Below, piece by piece: positions 53,760 through 62,363 of a stretch of DNA of 64,000 nt. The notes beneath the pieces were generated by a model. It was not told the origin of the DNA, ran no database searches, and saw only the letters and a program-made list of their open reading frames with translations. Position numbers and translations under genes: made by a program. Source of the stretch: Psychroflexus aurantiacus (lineage in GTDB: Bacteria; Bacteroidota; Bacteroidia; Flavobacteriales; Flavobacteriaceae); assembly GCF_010820555.1 (NCBI RefSeq), contig NZ_JAAIKD010000005.1, positions 248,001-312,000 on the forward strand. Direction: 5' to 3'. The number at the start of each line of letters is the position of its first letter. The stretch's first letter is position 1.

Positions 53760-54572
53760 TTAAGATTGATTTTGCAGATACTTTTTTATCCCTAAAAAAT
53801 ATTTTGGTGATACAGGAACCTCTTCTTCCAATTTAGTTATCTTGATGTAACCTTTACGGGTATTTCCGTATATCTGATTTATCTGTAAAGGATTTACTAA
53901 GTATGACCTATGTACTTGTTCTGCTGATAGAATTTTATTTTTTATATCAACAAATTTTGATCGGATTATTTCTTTTTTAGGCAATTCATTTCTTATGTAG
54001 TAAATGTCCACATAATTTGATTGTGCTCTTGCCATAAGAAAATCTTTTTCCAGGAATTCTACTACTTCATTTTGGTTATACCCTTCTATCGAAATTGTCT
54101 TTTCATTTTTATCAATGTCTGGTTGTATAATAATTTTACTAAACCTTAATCGAAGATAGACCCAAAATGGAATAAAAATGGGGGCAAAGGGTAGACCGAA
54201 GTTTGTGAACCATTGCAGCATATGATTCAGTTTAATATTAAGGTCATTGACAACTAAAACATTATAGAAATAGGCAGTACTTGAAATCAATAAAAATCCC
54301 GAAACCAAGATAACTAGCTCTTGATAAATATGCCATTTTCCAAATGTGAGTCTATACCAAAACTCCTCAAAAATATGAATCAGTAATACTGGTAGGATGA
54401 TACAAATTCCATAACCAACCAGCTTTATGTTTTTATACTCTATTTGATTCGTGTAAATATCAAATGGTTGAAGAAAAATTAGAACGACTACAATCGTTGT
54501 TGCCAACATTAGGCTTAATAATAACGTGTGATACCAGTCAGAAGTATAGCCGATGGATTTATGTAAATTCAT
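53760..54572 (-). CDS. Membrane-bound LytTR-family regulator
   Basis: 270 residues: four N-terminal transmembrane helices (about 15-150), then a LytTR DNA-binding domain (FLMARAQSNYVDIYYI, VHRSYLVNPLQINQIYG, VSPKYFLGIKKYL). A one-component membrane regulator. It may control the protease gene 123 bp downstream on the same strand. Confidence 0.85.
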   Translation of the reverse strand: MNLHKSIGYTSDWYHTLLLSLMLATTIVVVLIFLQPFDIYTNQIEYKNIKLVGYGICIILPVLLIHIFEEFWYRLTFGKWHIYQELVILVSGFLLISSTAYFYNVLVVNDLNIKLNHMLQWFTNFGLPFAPIFIPFWVYLRLRFSKIIIQPDIDKNEKTISIEGYNQNEVVEFLEKDFLMARAQSNYVDIYYIRNELPKKEIIRSKFVDIKNKILSAEQVHRSYLVNPLQINQIYGNTRKGYIKITKLEEEVPVSPKYFLGIKKYLQNQS

Positions 54573-54668
54573 TTAAAACAGATTTCTATAATTCAAGTAA
54601 AATAATAAATGTCAGATTTATTAATATCTGCAGTTTTTTATTTTTACTATGTAATGCGTGGTTATTAT

Positions 54669-54799
54669 GCCTAACGGTTTTCATATGGCCTGTGGCGGTT
54701 TCGAAGCACTTTCCTGTCCAACGAAACCAAAGCTGGATACGAAGCGAAAACCCTGCTGGTAGCCGTTTACCCGCCATAAGGCTATATGCGTTGTTGTGC
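54669..54799. repeat. attC-like element 6
   Basis: Left box GCCTAAC is an exact RYYYAAC; right box GTTGTGC. Arms CATATGGCCTGTGGCGG and CCGCCATAAGGCTATATG. The clearest member of the set; read on the minus strand its last box is GTTAGGC. Confidence 0.8.
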
Positions 54800-54808
54800 T
54801 TTCGTTAT

Positions 54809-55576
54809 TTAATAATTTTTCAATTCGGATTCTATTAGTTTTCTCAAGTTTTCGTTTTCTACTATTACTGTTTTGAGTCTAGTGTAGAAATCACTCCATT
54901 TCACATTAACCTCAAACAAAATTTGATGAAACTTCTTGGTTTTTGACAATGCTAGAAATTTTTCACTGTCGATAATATCTTTGCCTTTTATCTCCTCAAA
55001 TGTATAGTCTTCAAAAGTTCTCTTTTTCAATTCAAACCAATTCTTGGCGTTATAAAGTTCTTCTTGAGCAAGATATGGTTTTAACTTTTCGTTTATTAAA
55101 GGCACAAGTTCTATCCAATAAACATTTTCCATATCATTAATACTACTTGTGTAAGAGGTTAATGCGTCTTTAATTTTTGTGTTCTTTATTGTATAAATGT
55201 TTTCTTTAAAATCAGAACCTATTAGTTGTTTAAAGTACAAAGTTCTTCTTATGAGCGCAGGTTCTGAAATGGAATCAATATTTTCATTTTTTATTCCGAA
55301 TTTATATAATTCTAAATGTAAGTTGTCAATCTGTTCGAATTGTGTTTCATAATAATTGAATTGTTTTGAATCAGTAACTAGATTTTCAAGAATATTATTT
55401 AATACAACCTTTTCTGCTTGTTTATTTTTACGAGTTTCATTCCAATTGTTTATTCCTAACGCAATCAAAATTCCAATTACAACAAGAACAATCTCTCCAA
55501 TTGCATATTTAAAATACTTTACAGTTTTACCTTTTGAAAGCAAGTTTTGTCTAATTTTTCTAAAGAATTTTATCAT
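54809..55576 (-). CDS. DUF6090 membrane-anchored protein, copy 4
   Basis: 255 residues: MIKFFRKIRQNLLSKGKTVK, helix EIVLVVIGILIALGINNWNE, and a divergent Lys/Glu-rich helical domain. Bounded by elements 6 and 7. Confidence 0.88.
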   Translation of the reverse strand: MIKFFRKIRQNLLSKGKTVKYFKYAIGEIVLVVIGILIALGINNWNETRKNKQAEKVVLNNILENLVTDSKQFNYYETQFEQIDNLHLELYKFGIKNENIDSISEPALIRRTLYFKQLIGSDFKENIYTIKNTKIKDALTSYTSSINDMENVYWIELVPLINEKLKPYLAQEELYNAKNWFELKKRTFEDYTFEEIKGKDIIDSEKFLALSKTKKFHQILFEVNVKWSDFYTRLKTVIVENENLRKLIESELKNY

Positions 55577-55600
55577 TGGTTAGCGGTTTCTGGTAATGAA

Positions 55601-55731
55601 GCACAAGGCTTAGTATATGAAAAGTAAGCGGTATCAAAGCACTAAACTTTCGGTAAATCAAGAACTTTGATACGAGCTAAAACCTTTGAACTTACTACTG
55701 TTTCGCTTATTTTTTATATACATTGTTGGCA
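55601..55731. repeat. attC-like element 7
   Basis: Left box GCACAAG (degenerate), right box GTTGGCA. Long arms: GTATATGAAAAGTAAGCGG and CGCTTATTTTTTATATAC. Closely related to element 16 at 63641. Confidence 0.75.
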
Positions 55732-55748
55732 GCGGGCTTTTTTACCCG

Positions 55749-55912
55749 CTATTGCTTTTGGGTCAGATCTCTTATTTCATCAAGGAATGCCAAATCTTTG
55801 ACTACTCCTCTCATCATACAGATGTTGGTTCTAATTTTTCCTTTATCTTCATAATTCCCGAATAAGATATAACTATAGCCGATCTTATCAGTTATCAGAT
55901 GTCGTGCTTTCG
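55749..55912 (-). pseudogene. 3' fragment of an unknown gene
   Basis: An open frame of about 53 codons without a start reads YSYILFGNYEDKGKIRTNIC, then MMRGVVKDLAFLDEIRDLTQ and stops at 55749. Its upstream end abuts the conserved TTAACGAAAGCACGAC junction at the DUF6090 copy 5 stop, so it appears to be a cassette truncated by recombination. Family not recognised. Confidence 0.45.
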
Positions 55913-56614
55913 TTAATATATAGACACTTTATTTTCTATAATGATCTTATCAATTTTGACTGCGGCTAATTTTAATTGATTAATATACCACTCCAATTGA
56001 ACGTAATGATGATACAGGTCATCAAGGAATTCAGATAGTTGTTCAGGTTCCATATCGCGAAAAGATCCGGTTCTTCTTTCATGACTATACTTTTTACTTA
56101 TAAAAGCCCATCTTTCGTCCAGAATTTGACCGTTATCTATTAACCTGTCATAGGTGGAATTGTATAATTTGATCAATTGTTGTGATAATTTCTTATTTCT
56201 AAAATTAGTGAGTTGATTGCCGGATACAGCAGATTGATAGGAGCCTAGTATTGGGTAAAATGTCCTGTTTGTGGAGAAATAAATTTTGAAGATAGAATCT
56301 AGTGATTTTCTATCATTCTGGTAAAGATCGAACAGGTCTCTGTTTAAAGTACTATAGGCCTCTATTTTTGGCTCTATGACTTCTATTGTAAATTGAATAA
56401 AAGCCCGATCCTGTTTTAGATCATTTTTTACGCTGGTAATGATTTCCTTTTCTTTTTCATGCTGAATTCTTCTTTCGTTCCAATTATTGATTTGAAGAGC
56501 AATTAAAATTCCAATTACCACCAGCACAATTTCTCCAAGAGCATATTTAAGGTACCTCACGGTTTTCCCTTCTGAAAGTATACTGTGTCTCAATCTTCTA
56601 AAAAAGGTTATCAT
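55913..56614 (-). CDS. DUF6090 membrane-anchored protein, copy 5
   Basis: 233 residues: MITFFRRLRHSILSEGKTVR, helix EIVLVVIGILIALQINNWNE, then a helical domain. More diverged at the N-terminus than the other copies. Confidence 0.86.
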   Translation of the reverse strand: MITFFRRLRHSILSEGKTVRYLKYALGEIVLVVIGILIALQINNWNERRIQHEKEKEIITSVKNDLKQDRAFIQFTIEVIEPKIEAYSTLNRDLFDLYQNDRKSLDSIFKIYFSTNRTFYPILGSYQSAVSGNQLTNFRNKKLSQQLIKLYNSTYDRLIDNGQILDERWAFISKKYSHERRTGSFRDMEPEQLSEFLDDLYHHYVQLEWYINQLKLAAVKIDKIIIENKVSIY

Positions 56615-56634
56615 TAGAGGTAGGTTTCATTTAG

Positions 56635-56699
56635 TTTAAATTATGCACGGACTCTTGATTAAGCACTAAATTAAGCATTATTTTTATACGGTGTTGTGG
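56635..56699. repeat. Partial attC-like element 8
   Basis: The right end ATACGGTGTTGTGGG is clear (box GTTGTGG at 56693), but no convincing left box or arm is seen. Probably truncated. Confidence 0.35.
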
Positions 56700-56708
56700 G
56701 TCGTTTTT

Positions 56709-57227
56709 TTAACTCGGTTCCCATAAGTCAATCCGTTTTAATTTTCCGTTCAGAAAGAAAAATAGTAATCGATTGTCAGTCATTTTTCCATTTAACGTCA
56801 ATGGGATTCCACAAGTTATATATTTTTCAGTTTCTCCGTATATGTCAATGAAATTTGTTGAACTACAGTCAGATTTAAAATATTCAGAAATATCTTTTTC
56901 GGTCGTTTTATTTGACAATGTTAATTTACCTATATTAAGTTCAGTAATTTTTTCGTCAAAATAAACTACGCTCAACTCACATTTTTGAGAAACTTTATAA
57001 AATTCAAAGTGCGTTTTTCCAATGTATATTATTGAGTCGGCTATTGACATATCCATTAATTCAGGAATTAGTTTAATACTGTCAATTTGTTTAGCCAAAG
57101 ATTTTAACTCATTAATATTAATTTGAAAAGGAATATTTCCATTCAATCTAATGTCATTCAATTCGACTGATTGAGCATTTACTGAAATTAAGATTCCAGC
57201 AAATATTAGGTTTAGAAATGTCTTCAT
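56709..57227 (-). CDS. Secreted protein, unknown
   Basis: 172 residues with signal peptide MKTFLNLIFAGILISVNAQ and no recognised domain; mixed strand/helix content. Flanked by attC-like elements 8 and 9, typical of a single-gene cassette with an orphan product. Confidence 0.65.
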   Translation of the reverse strand: MKTFLNLIFAGILISVNAQSVELNDIRLNGNIPFQININELKSLAKQIDSIKLIPELMDMSIADSIIYIGKTHFEFYKVSQKCELSVVYFDEKITELNIGKLTLSNKTTEKDISEYFKSDCSSTNFIDIYGETEKYITCGIPLTLNGKMTDNRLLFFFLNGKLKRIDLWEPS

Positions 57228-57238
57228 TTTTTAATTAC

Positions 57239-57368
57239 CTACAACGTTTGGTGAATGGTTAGTTACGTGTGCAGCAACTTATTTAGCAAATAAATCACAG
57301 ATAGAATTTTCCGCAGGATATACGTAAATCGGCAGTGACCAAGCAATTAATTATACACGGTGTTATAC
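57239..57368. repeat. attC-like element 9
   Basis: Left box CTACAAC, right box GTTATAC. The interior (TTTAGCAAATAAATCACAGA ... AGCAATTAATTATACACGG) is nearly identical to element 12, with about 90 shared positions. Confidence 0.7.
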
Positions 57369-57426
57369 CCATTTAGTTTCCTTAAATAATAATGTTGTAG
57401 GTTTACAAATAAAACCAAACAAATAG

Positions 57427-57942
57427 ATGAATAAAACACTAAATAATACTAGAATTTTGAAACTATCAAGATTATTTATGATAGTTATGATTGTTAATTT
57501 TTCAACATCTTGTTCTTCTATAAGTGATAATGCTAAGAATTTTGCCTATGATTTAGAGGCAGCGGCTAAAACACTTAAATCTCAAGAAATTGGAAGTGAG
57601 TTTGTTATCAATTTTGTACCTATTGATACAGAAGCTCCATTCACAATTTTAATATTTTCAGAAAATGGAGTGACATTTAATGAATTAATTGAAAAAGGTC
57701 TTGATTCTCTTTTAGTTGAGGATTTATTTCCGCAACTTTCTTACATTGATTTAAAGAATAGAGCAACGAGTGTTGTATATCAAAATGGGACAATTAGTTT
57801 TACTACTTATTACAGGAGATTTGTTGATGTTAATACAACTCAAATAATTAATGGTAAAGGTGATACGGATATTCTTGTGAAAACCATAGGGGTTGGTCCA
57901 GGCAATATTTCTGATGAAGTCTTATTAATTGAATTACAATAA
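57427..57942 (+). CDS. Putative lipoprotein, unknown
   Basis: 171 residues with a lipoprotein-type signal (VNFSTSC) and no recognised domain. It is the only array gene on the plus strand, lying between elements 9 and 10, so it is an inverted or independently promoted cassette. Confidence 0.6.
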   Translation: MNKTLNNTRILKLSRLFMIVMIVNFSTSCSSISDNAKNFAYDLEAAAKTLKSQEIGSEFVINFVPIDTEAPFTILIFSENGVTFNELIEKGLDSLLVEDLFPQLSYIDLKNRATSVVYQNGTISFTTYYRRFVDVNTTQIINGKGDTDILVKTIGVGPGNISDEVLLIELQ

Positions 57943-57975
57943 GAAATGAGTCAGCCTCTTTGTGGTTGTAATTGG

Positions 57976-58119
57976 GTATAATGTGTTTGTGTATGATTAG
58001 TGGCGTGTATAAGCACCTAATTAGCAAATAAAAACCGAATAGAAAATCAGCGAATCCCGATAGCTATCGGGATTCGTAAGTCTGCGATAACCAGCCATTA
58101 ATTATTCTAGGTGTTGCCA
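57976..58119. repeat. attC-like element 10 with 26-bp perfect palindrome
   Basis: Right box GTTGCCA; left box GTATAAT is degenerate. The loop region holds a perfect 26-bp palindrome at 58051-58076 (centre CCCGATAGCTATCGGG), a common Bacteroidota repeat. The rest of the element follows elements 9 and 12. Confidence 0.6.
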
Positions 58120-58139
58120 TTTCGTTGTTTTTTTTCAGA

Positions 58140-58310
58140 TTATTGTTTTATTTCTATTTTATCGAAATCCAGCATTCTGATTTTAGTAAATTCGGTCTGC
58201 GGTTTGTTCAGCAAACTTTTTCAATTCCGATTGAGTGAGAAATTAAGTGAAAGGTCAATTCAGCTTATAATTCGGTTTTTTATAAACTTACTCAAATCGT
58301 GTTTAAAAGA
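58140..58310 (-). pseudogene. Possible decayed gene
   Basis: Minus-strand fragments such as ELKKFAEQTADRIY and, in the next frame, TKIRMLDFDKIEIKQ followed by a stop suggest the C-terminus of a protein broken by a frameshift. No complete frame exists and no family is recognised. Otherwise the 57943-58314 gap holds only element 10. Confidence 0.25.
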
Positions 58311-58314
58311 AACT

Positions 58315-58578
58315 TCATATTGTAATAATCGCACAAATAATTAATGATAAAACACTTATTATTGTCAATAAATTTCTTTGATTTTTTATTAAATATTTTA
58401 TTCCAATGACTAAAAAAACAATTTGGGCAATAAGAAATGGTATTGTCAACATTTCTATAAAAACTCCAATTAAAACAAAATCAATTCTATAATATTTAAT
58501 TAACCAAATCAGAATAAAGTAAGATACAATTGCAAAATCTACAATTATCAAATTTCTATTGGTACTAAATTTGGTCAT
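58315..58578 (-). CDS. Small membrane protein, unknown
   Basis: 87 residues from MTKFSTNRN, with three hydrophobic helices and few charged residues. A start nine codons upstream (58605) is possible. Not recognised. It follows element 11 in cassette orientation. Confidence 0.5.
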   Translation of the reverse strand: MTKFSTNRNLIIVDFAIVSYFILIWLIKYYRIDFVLIGVFIEMLTIPFLIAQIVFLVIGIKYLIKNQRNLLTIISVLSLIICAIITI

Positions 58579-58609
58579 TTTTTCGAATTTGAGTGAGTTC
58601 TGCAATGAA

Positions 58610-58739
58610 TGCCAACGGTTTGCGGCTACGCACAGTGGGGATCGTTACCAAGATTGATATCTAAAATAAGAATTTCTTCTTCAACTCAGTTCTTCCTCGT
58701 AAACAACCAAACCCGCATGGGATGTAGGCGCTGTTAGGT
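58610..58739. repeat. attC-like element 11
   Basis: Left box TGCCAAC, right box GTTAGGT (exact GTTRRRY). Arms GCGGCTAC and GTAGGCGC, with GTGGGG / CCCGCATG inside. Spacer is 5 nt (GGTTT) on the left and 1 nt on the right, an asymmetry shared by other members. Confidence 0.75.
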
Positions 58740-58743
58740 GTAT

Positions 58744-59064
58744 TTACTTTAAAAGATAGATTAATAAAAAAGTAATTAATCCTAGTATCATTATAGCTAG
58801 ACCAACATACGTAGTCATCTTTCGCTTTCTTTTTTCTTGATCGTTCAAAGGTCTTATTCGTCCTTCTTTGGCATATTTTTTCTCCATTGACTGTCCAACA
58901 GACACCCCAACTGCAACGCCAATTGCTGGTCCGATTCCGATAAGGCCAAGGTTACCGGTAATAATGCTGATTGGTATCCCGATTCCAGAGAAGATAGCTA
59001 TACCCAGTCCAGTCCATTTATTGATAAAATGACCTTCGGGAAAAGTTTCTTTGTTTGTTTCCAT
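58744..59064 (-). CDS. Small Gly-rich membrane protein
   Basis: 106 residues: a hydrophobic glycine-zipper segment (GIGIPISIITGNLGLIGIGP and onward), a basic middle and a C-terminal transmembrane helix. Unknown function. Confidence 0.6.
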   Translation of the reverse strand: METNKETFPEGHFINKWTGLGIAIFSGIGIPISIITGNLGLIGIGPAIGVAVGVSVGQSMEKKYAKEGRIRPLNDQEKRKRKMTTYVGLAIMILGLITFLLIYLLK

Positions 59065-59124
59065 AAACTTTGCATTTACTTCTTTGTTATTAATATAAAT
59101 ATTGTAGCTTGTTTCTACAATTGC

Positions 59125-59256
59125 ATCTAACGTCTCTGCTATGAGTAGTTGCGTGGTTAAGCACGTAATTTAGCAAATAAATCACAGATAGAATATTCCG
59201 AAGGAATGTTCGTAAGTCGGCAGTGACCTAGCAATTAATTATACACGGTGTTGGCA
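59125..59256. repeat. attC-like element 12
   Basis: Left box ATCTAAC (exact RYYYAAC), right box GTTGGCA; on the minus strand it ends GTTAGAT. Interior nearly identical to element 9. The remainder of the 59065-59419 gap has no convincing gene. Confidence 0.78.
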
Positions 59257-59419
59257 ACAGTAAGTTATTGGGATTCATAAAATAAGAAAAGGAGAACAAC
59301 ATGTGGGCAGGAGATTACTCGGCGAGAATGTTAGGAGACTTTTTTGCTTCGGTATCCTCACGTTTAAATAACTAGTTGTTAATACCCGAACTGGTTTGTT
59401 CACTCGGATTTTTTCTTAC

Positions 59420-60049
59420 TTATTTTTGCAATATCAGAGTCAGTAAGCTATCAATATAGGCTTGTTGAGTACGTGCATATTCGTTGGCTTGTCGACTTCT
59501 TAACTTGTAGATGTAAGGTATTGTGTCTCCTTTATAAAAGTAGTTGCCACGATCTCCATAAACACTCATCCAACTATCGGGAGGGAAGATACGTATATCG
59601 TCTCTGTAACGCAGTGATGAATCCAAGTGTACGATGTTACCGTTAATCAGCAGCTCTTTGCTAAATAAGCCTTTTTTTTTGAAGCGGTCCAAGGAATTCT
59701 CATGGGCATCATACAGCACGAAAATATAATCTTCGTCAGTTGTTATATGAATATCGGTTGTACTATTCGCATAATTAATTTGTAAATAGCCACCAGCGAG
59801 CAATACTAGTTCTGCTATAATGAGTACGTAATAAGGAAAAAGCTTTTTTATAAGGATTCGGTCTAAAACGTATAAGCCAACAATAAGCATTGTGATGGGT
59901 ACAACAATAATGGGATAAATAATTGCAGGACTCTCAAGAGTAAAACCAAGATAGATAGTATAAATAGCAATAACAATACTAAAAGGTGTTACAACCGTTA
60001 AGGGTGTAACAGGATAGAACCATGATTTTAGAATTTTTAAAGTAGCCAT
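59420..60049 (-). CDS. Membrane protein, unknown
   Basis: 209 residues with three to four N-terminal hydrophobic helices and a soluble C-terminal part (ITTDEDYIFVLYDAHENSLD, then RFKKKGLFSKELLINGN). No family recognised. Confidence 0.6.
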   Translation of the reverse strand: MATLKILKSWFYPVTPLTVVTPFSIVIAIYTIYLGFTLESPAIIYPIIVVPITMLIVGLYVLDRILIKKLFPYYVLIIAELVLLAGGYLQINYANSTTDIHITTDEDYIFVLYDAHENSLDRFKKKGLFSKELLINGNIVHLDSSLRYRDDIRIFPPDSWMSVYGDRGNYFYKGDTIPYIYKLRSRQANEYARTQQAYIDSLLTLILQK

Positions 60050-60132
60050 GTCTTATTTTAATTGGTGTTCATTACTTAAAGTTACAAGATAACGGTGGAT
60101 TATGTTTTCTTTTTTGTCGATGCTGGCAATAG

Positions 60133-61389
60133 TTATTTTTTCACGCGTTTAATTTTATTGCCTTCTAAAAATCCATCTAATAATTCAACTTCCTTAACCT
60201 TATTATCTGTATTTCTCAAAAACCGCATAGCTCCATCTGTTTGTTTCATATAAAATTGGTTTTCCGATTGAGGCAATAAATGTATTTTATTTGGTCCCAT
60301 CATTACAAATAGACTATCATTTTCATTGATGACTTCTAAATTCATATTTTCGTTTAGAGAATAGAATCCCGAATAACCCTTTAACAAATTTTTGTCAATG
60401 CCAATTTGTTCTCTTTCCAAAGGAAGAGAGTATTCTTTATTTTCAAGTATCGATTCAATACTATTTGAAATTTCCTTTGCAACTGGATGTCTGCGATTTG
60501 ATAGAACAACAATTGCAATTTGGGCCTGTATATTATTAACTACCGAATAACTGAAACCGTCATAATAGCCATCAATTTCTAATTTATCCGAAAAATTTGA
60601 ACTTATGATTTTTGCCAAATCATTTGCTGTTGATTTTATTCCTTTGCTACTAAATGTAATATCATCATTAGAAACAGGTGCTTTTTGTAATTCAAGTCCA
60701 TTGCCTTGATGGTTATGATATAGATAGCCAACTGCTAAGGATGAATCAGTTTTTTGAAAATATGTGTTTTCTAAACTCAATTCCTTGCTATAATTTTCTA
60801 TATTTTCTTGAAAGGTTTTACCGCTTATTTTTTCTATTAGCAATCCCAAAATATTATAGTTTAAATCACTTCGTTTGGTTTTTTCAGATGATTGAAGTGC
60901 TAAGTTCGCATAATCGATAGTTGAATATTCCAGCTCTGGATTTTGTTCTTGAATAGTTTGCAAGCTTGGTAAATTCGTTTTATGATTTAGCAAATCATTA
61001 ATTGTGAGGTCTGATTTGAATTCTGGAATGTAATTCGAAATTTTGTCTGTTAATTTGAATTTCTCCTTTTTAGCCATTTCTTTAATAATATTCGCAGTAA
61101 TTATTTCAGAAATTTCCCCAATTTTAAAAGTGGTTTTATTGGAAAAGGATCTATTGTTTTCATAGTCCGCTAAACCAAAACTATTTCCGTAAAGAATTGT
61201 ATCGCCTTTGGTTACCAAAACAACTCCACTGAAGCGACCTAAATCAAGATAGCGGTTTGCGAGAATATCAATTTTTTCAGCTTTTTCGCTTTCAAGAATC
61301 TCAGTTTTAGGTTTCATTTCTGTTTTGCAAGAAAGAAAACTCAATATGAAAATTGTAAGGTAGAATACTTTATTCGTCATTTTCTTCAT
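60133..61389 (-). CDS. Beta-lactamase-fold lipoprotein, probable pseudo-enzyme
   Basis: 418 residues from MKKMTNKVFYL, with lipobox SFLSC. The overall sequence follows class C beta-lactamase family serine hydrolases (LDLGRFSGVVLVTKGDTILYG). The catalytic sites are lost: the SxxK position reads EISE (FKIGEISEIIT) and the YxN position reads RSD (KRSDLNYNILG). It is therefore unlikely to hydrolyse substrate and may be a binding or scaffold protein. Confidence 0.75.
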   Translation of the reverse strand: MKKMTNKVFYLTIFILSFLSCKTEMKPKTEILESEKAEKIDILANRYLDLGRFSGVVLVTKGDTILYGNSFGLADYENNRSFSNKTTFKIGEISEIITANIIKEMAKKEKFKLTDKISNYIPEFKSDLTINDLLNHKTNLPSLQTIQEQNPELEYSTIDYANLALQSSEKTKRSDLNYNILGLLIEKISGKTFQENIENYSKELSLENTYFQKTDSSLAVGYLYHNHQGNGLELQKAPVSNDDITFSSKGIKSTANDLAKIISSNFSDKLEIDGYYDGFSYSVVNNIQAQIAIVVLSNRRHPVAKEISNSIESILENKEYSLPLEREQIGIDKNLLKGYSGFYSLNENMNLEVINENDSLFVMMGPNKIHLLPQSENQFYMKQTDGAMRFLRNTDNKVKEVELLDGFLEGNKIKRVKK

Positions 61390-61395
61390 AATTAT

Positions 61396-61526
61396 TGCCA
61401 ACGGTCTCGGCTATGTTTAGTGCGTGATTTCAAGGCATTTCACTTTCCGTTAAGCAGTTAGTTTAATTAATGTAATTACGTTCCTATCAGCACTTAAGCC
61501 CGCATTACGTATAGCCATTGTTGTGC
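61396..61526. repeat. attC-like element 13
   Basis: Left box TGCCAAC, right box GTTGTGC. Arms CGGCTATGTTTAGTGCG and CGCATTACGTATAGCC. Confidence 0.75.
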
Positions 61527-61531
61527 TTTCG

Positions 61532-62272
61532 TTATTTGTCATAATTCTTAATCTCTTCTACAAGAGTCTTTGTTTTTTCAATCAAACGTTGTCTCAAGCG
61601 ATTGGTATGAATATAAATTGTGATTTTACTTGTTAATATTCCATTTAAGTTTGTCTTTAATTCGTTTTCATCGATTTGTTCCCATACCGAATTCATTTGT
61701 GTACCCTTGATGGCACTGAATTCGACATTTATTGGGAATTGAATAATGTATTTGTAGCCCAATTCTGCCAATAGTTTAAAATTCAAGTCAATAGTCTGAA
61801 GAGTTTCAATTTGTTCGGCATTATGTTTTTGAATTTTATCTCTCAAAGGTGCTTGTATTAAGTCTAAATTTCCAGTAGAAATCAGCGCATTATATGTATT
61901 CAAATTCAAGTTATTGGATGGAGTGAAATACGGTAGAAATTCGTATCGTGCAATATTTCTTATCGTGTCAAAAGTGGCATCAGATGACGACAATCGTTTG
62001 GATAAAGAAGTGTGTACTTCTAACTCTGTATTGAATGTCGAAATTTGATTTTCAAGTAAGACAATATCTGATTCTAAATCAATTAAGAGCGAATTGACAT
62101 AGTTTTCTCTTAAATCCTGTTTTTTACGTTGCTCGTTAAGATTGTTAACCTGCAATGCAATTAAAATTCCCACAACTACAAGTATAATCTCTCCAATGGC
62201 ATAAATCAGATACTTACTGAATTTATTTTTAGAAAGTAGTTTTTGTCTAATTTTTCTAAAGAATTTTATCAT
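61532..62272 (-). CDS. DUF6090 membrane-anchored protein, copy 6
   Basis: 246 residues: MIKFFRKIRQKLLSKNKFSK, helix EIILVVVGILIALQVNNLNE, variable helical domain. Shares the start-region DNA with copies 2, 3, 4 and 7. Confidence 0.88.
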   Translation of the reverse strand: MIKFFRKIRQKLLSKNKFSKYLIYAIGEIILVVVGILIALQVNNLNEQRKKQDLRENYVNSLLIDLESDIVLLENQISTFNTELEVHTSLSKRLSSSDATFDTIRNIARYEFLPYFTPSNNLNLNTYNALISTGNLDLIQAPLRDKIQKHNAEQIETLQTIDLNFKLLAELGYKYIIQFPINVEFSAIKGTQMNSVWEQIDENELKTNLNGILTSKITIYIHTNRLRQRLIEKTKTLVEEIKNYDK

Positions 62273-62296
62273 TGGTTAGCTGTTTCTGATAATTAA

Positions 62297-62358
62297 GCAC
62301 AAGGGTTGGTATATGGTTAGTTGCGAGTTTTAGTAATTACTTATAGCCATTGCTGTGC
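62297..62358. repeat. attC-like element 14 (short form)
   Basis: 62 bp: left GCACAAG, right GCTGTGC (both degenerate), arms GTATATGG... and CTTATAGCC. Confidence 0.5.
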
Positions 62359-62363
62359 TTTCG

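Noticed and set aside
59301-59375. 24-codon plus-strand frame after AAGGAGAACAAC
   Set aside because: The Shine-Dalgarno match is good, but the peptide is very short and has no recognisable feature, and it opposes the array direction. Chance is likely.
60087-60128. Possible short attC-like site (AGATAAC ... GCTGGCA)
   Set aside because: The box on the right is degenerate and the arms do not pair.
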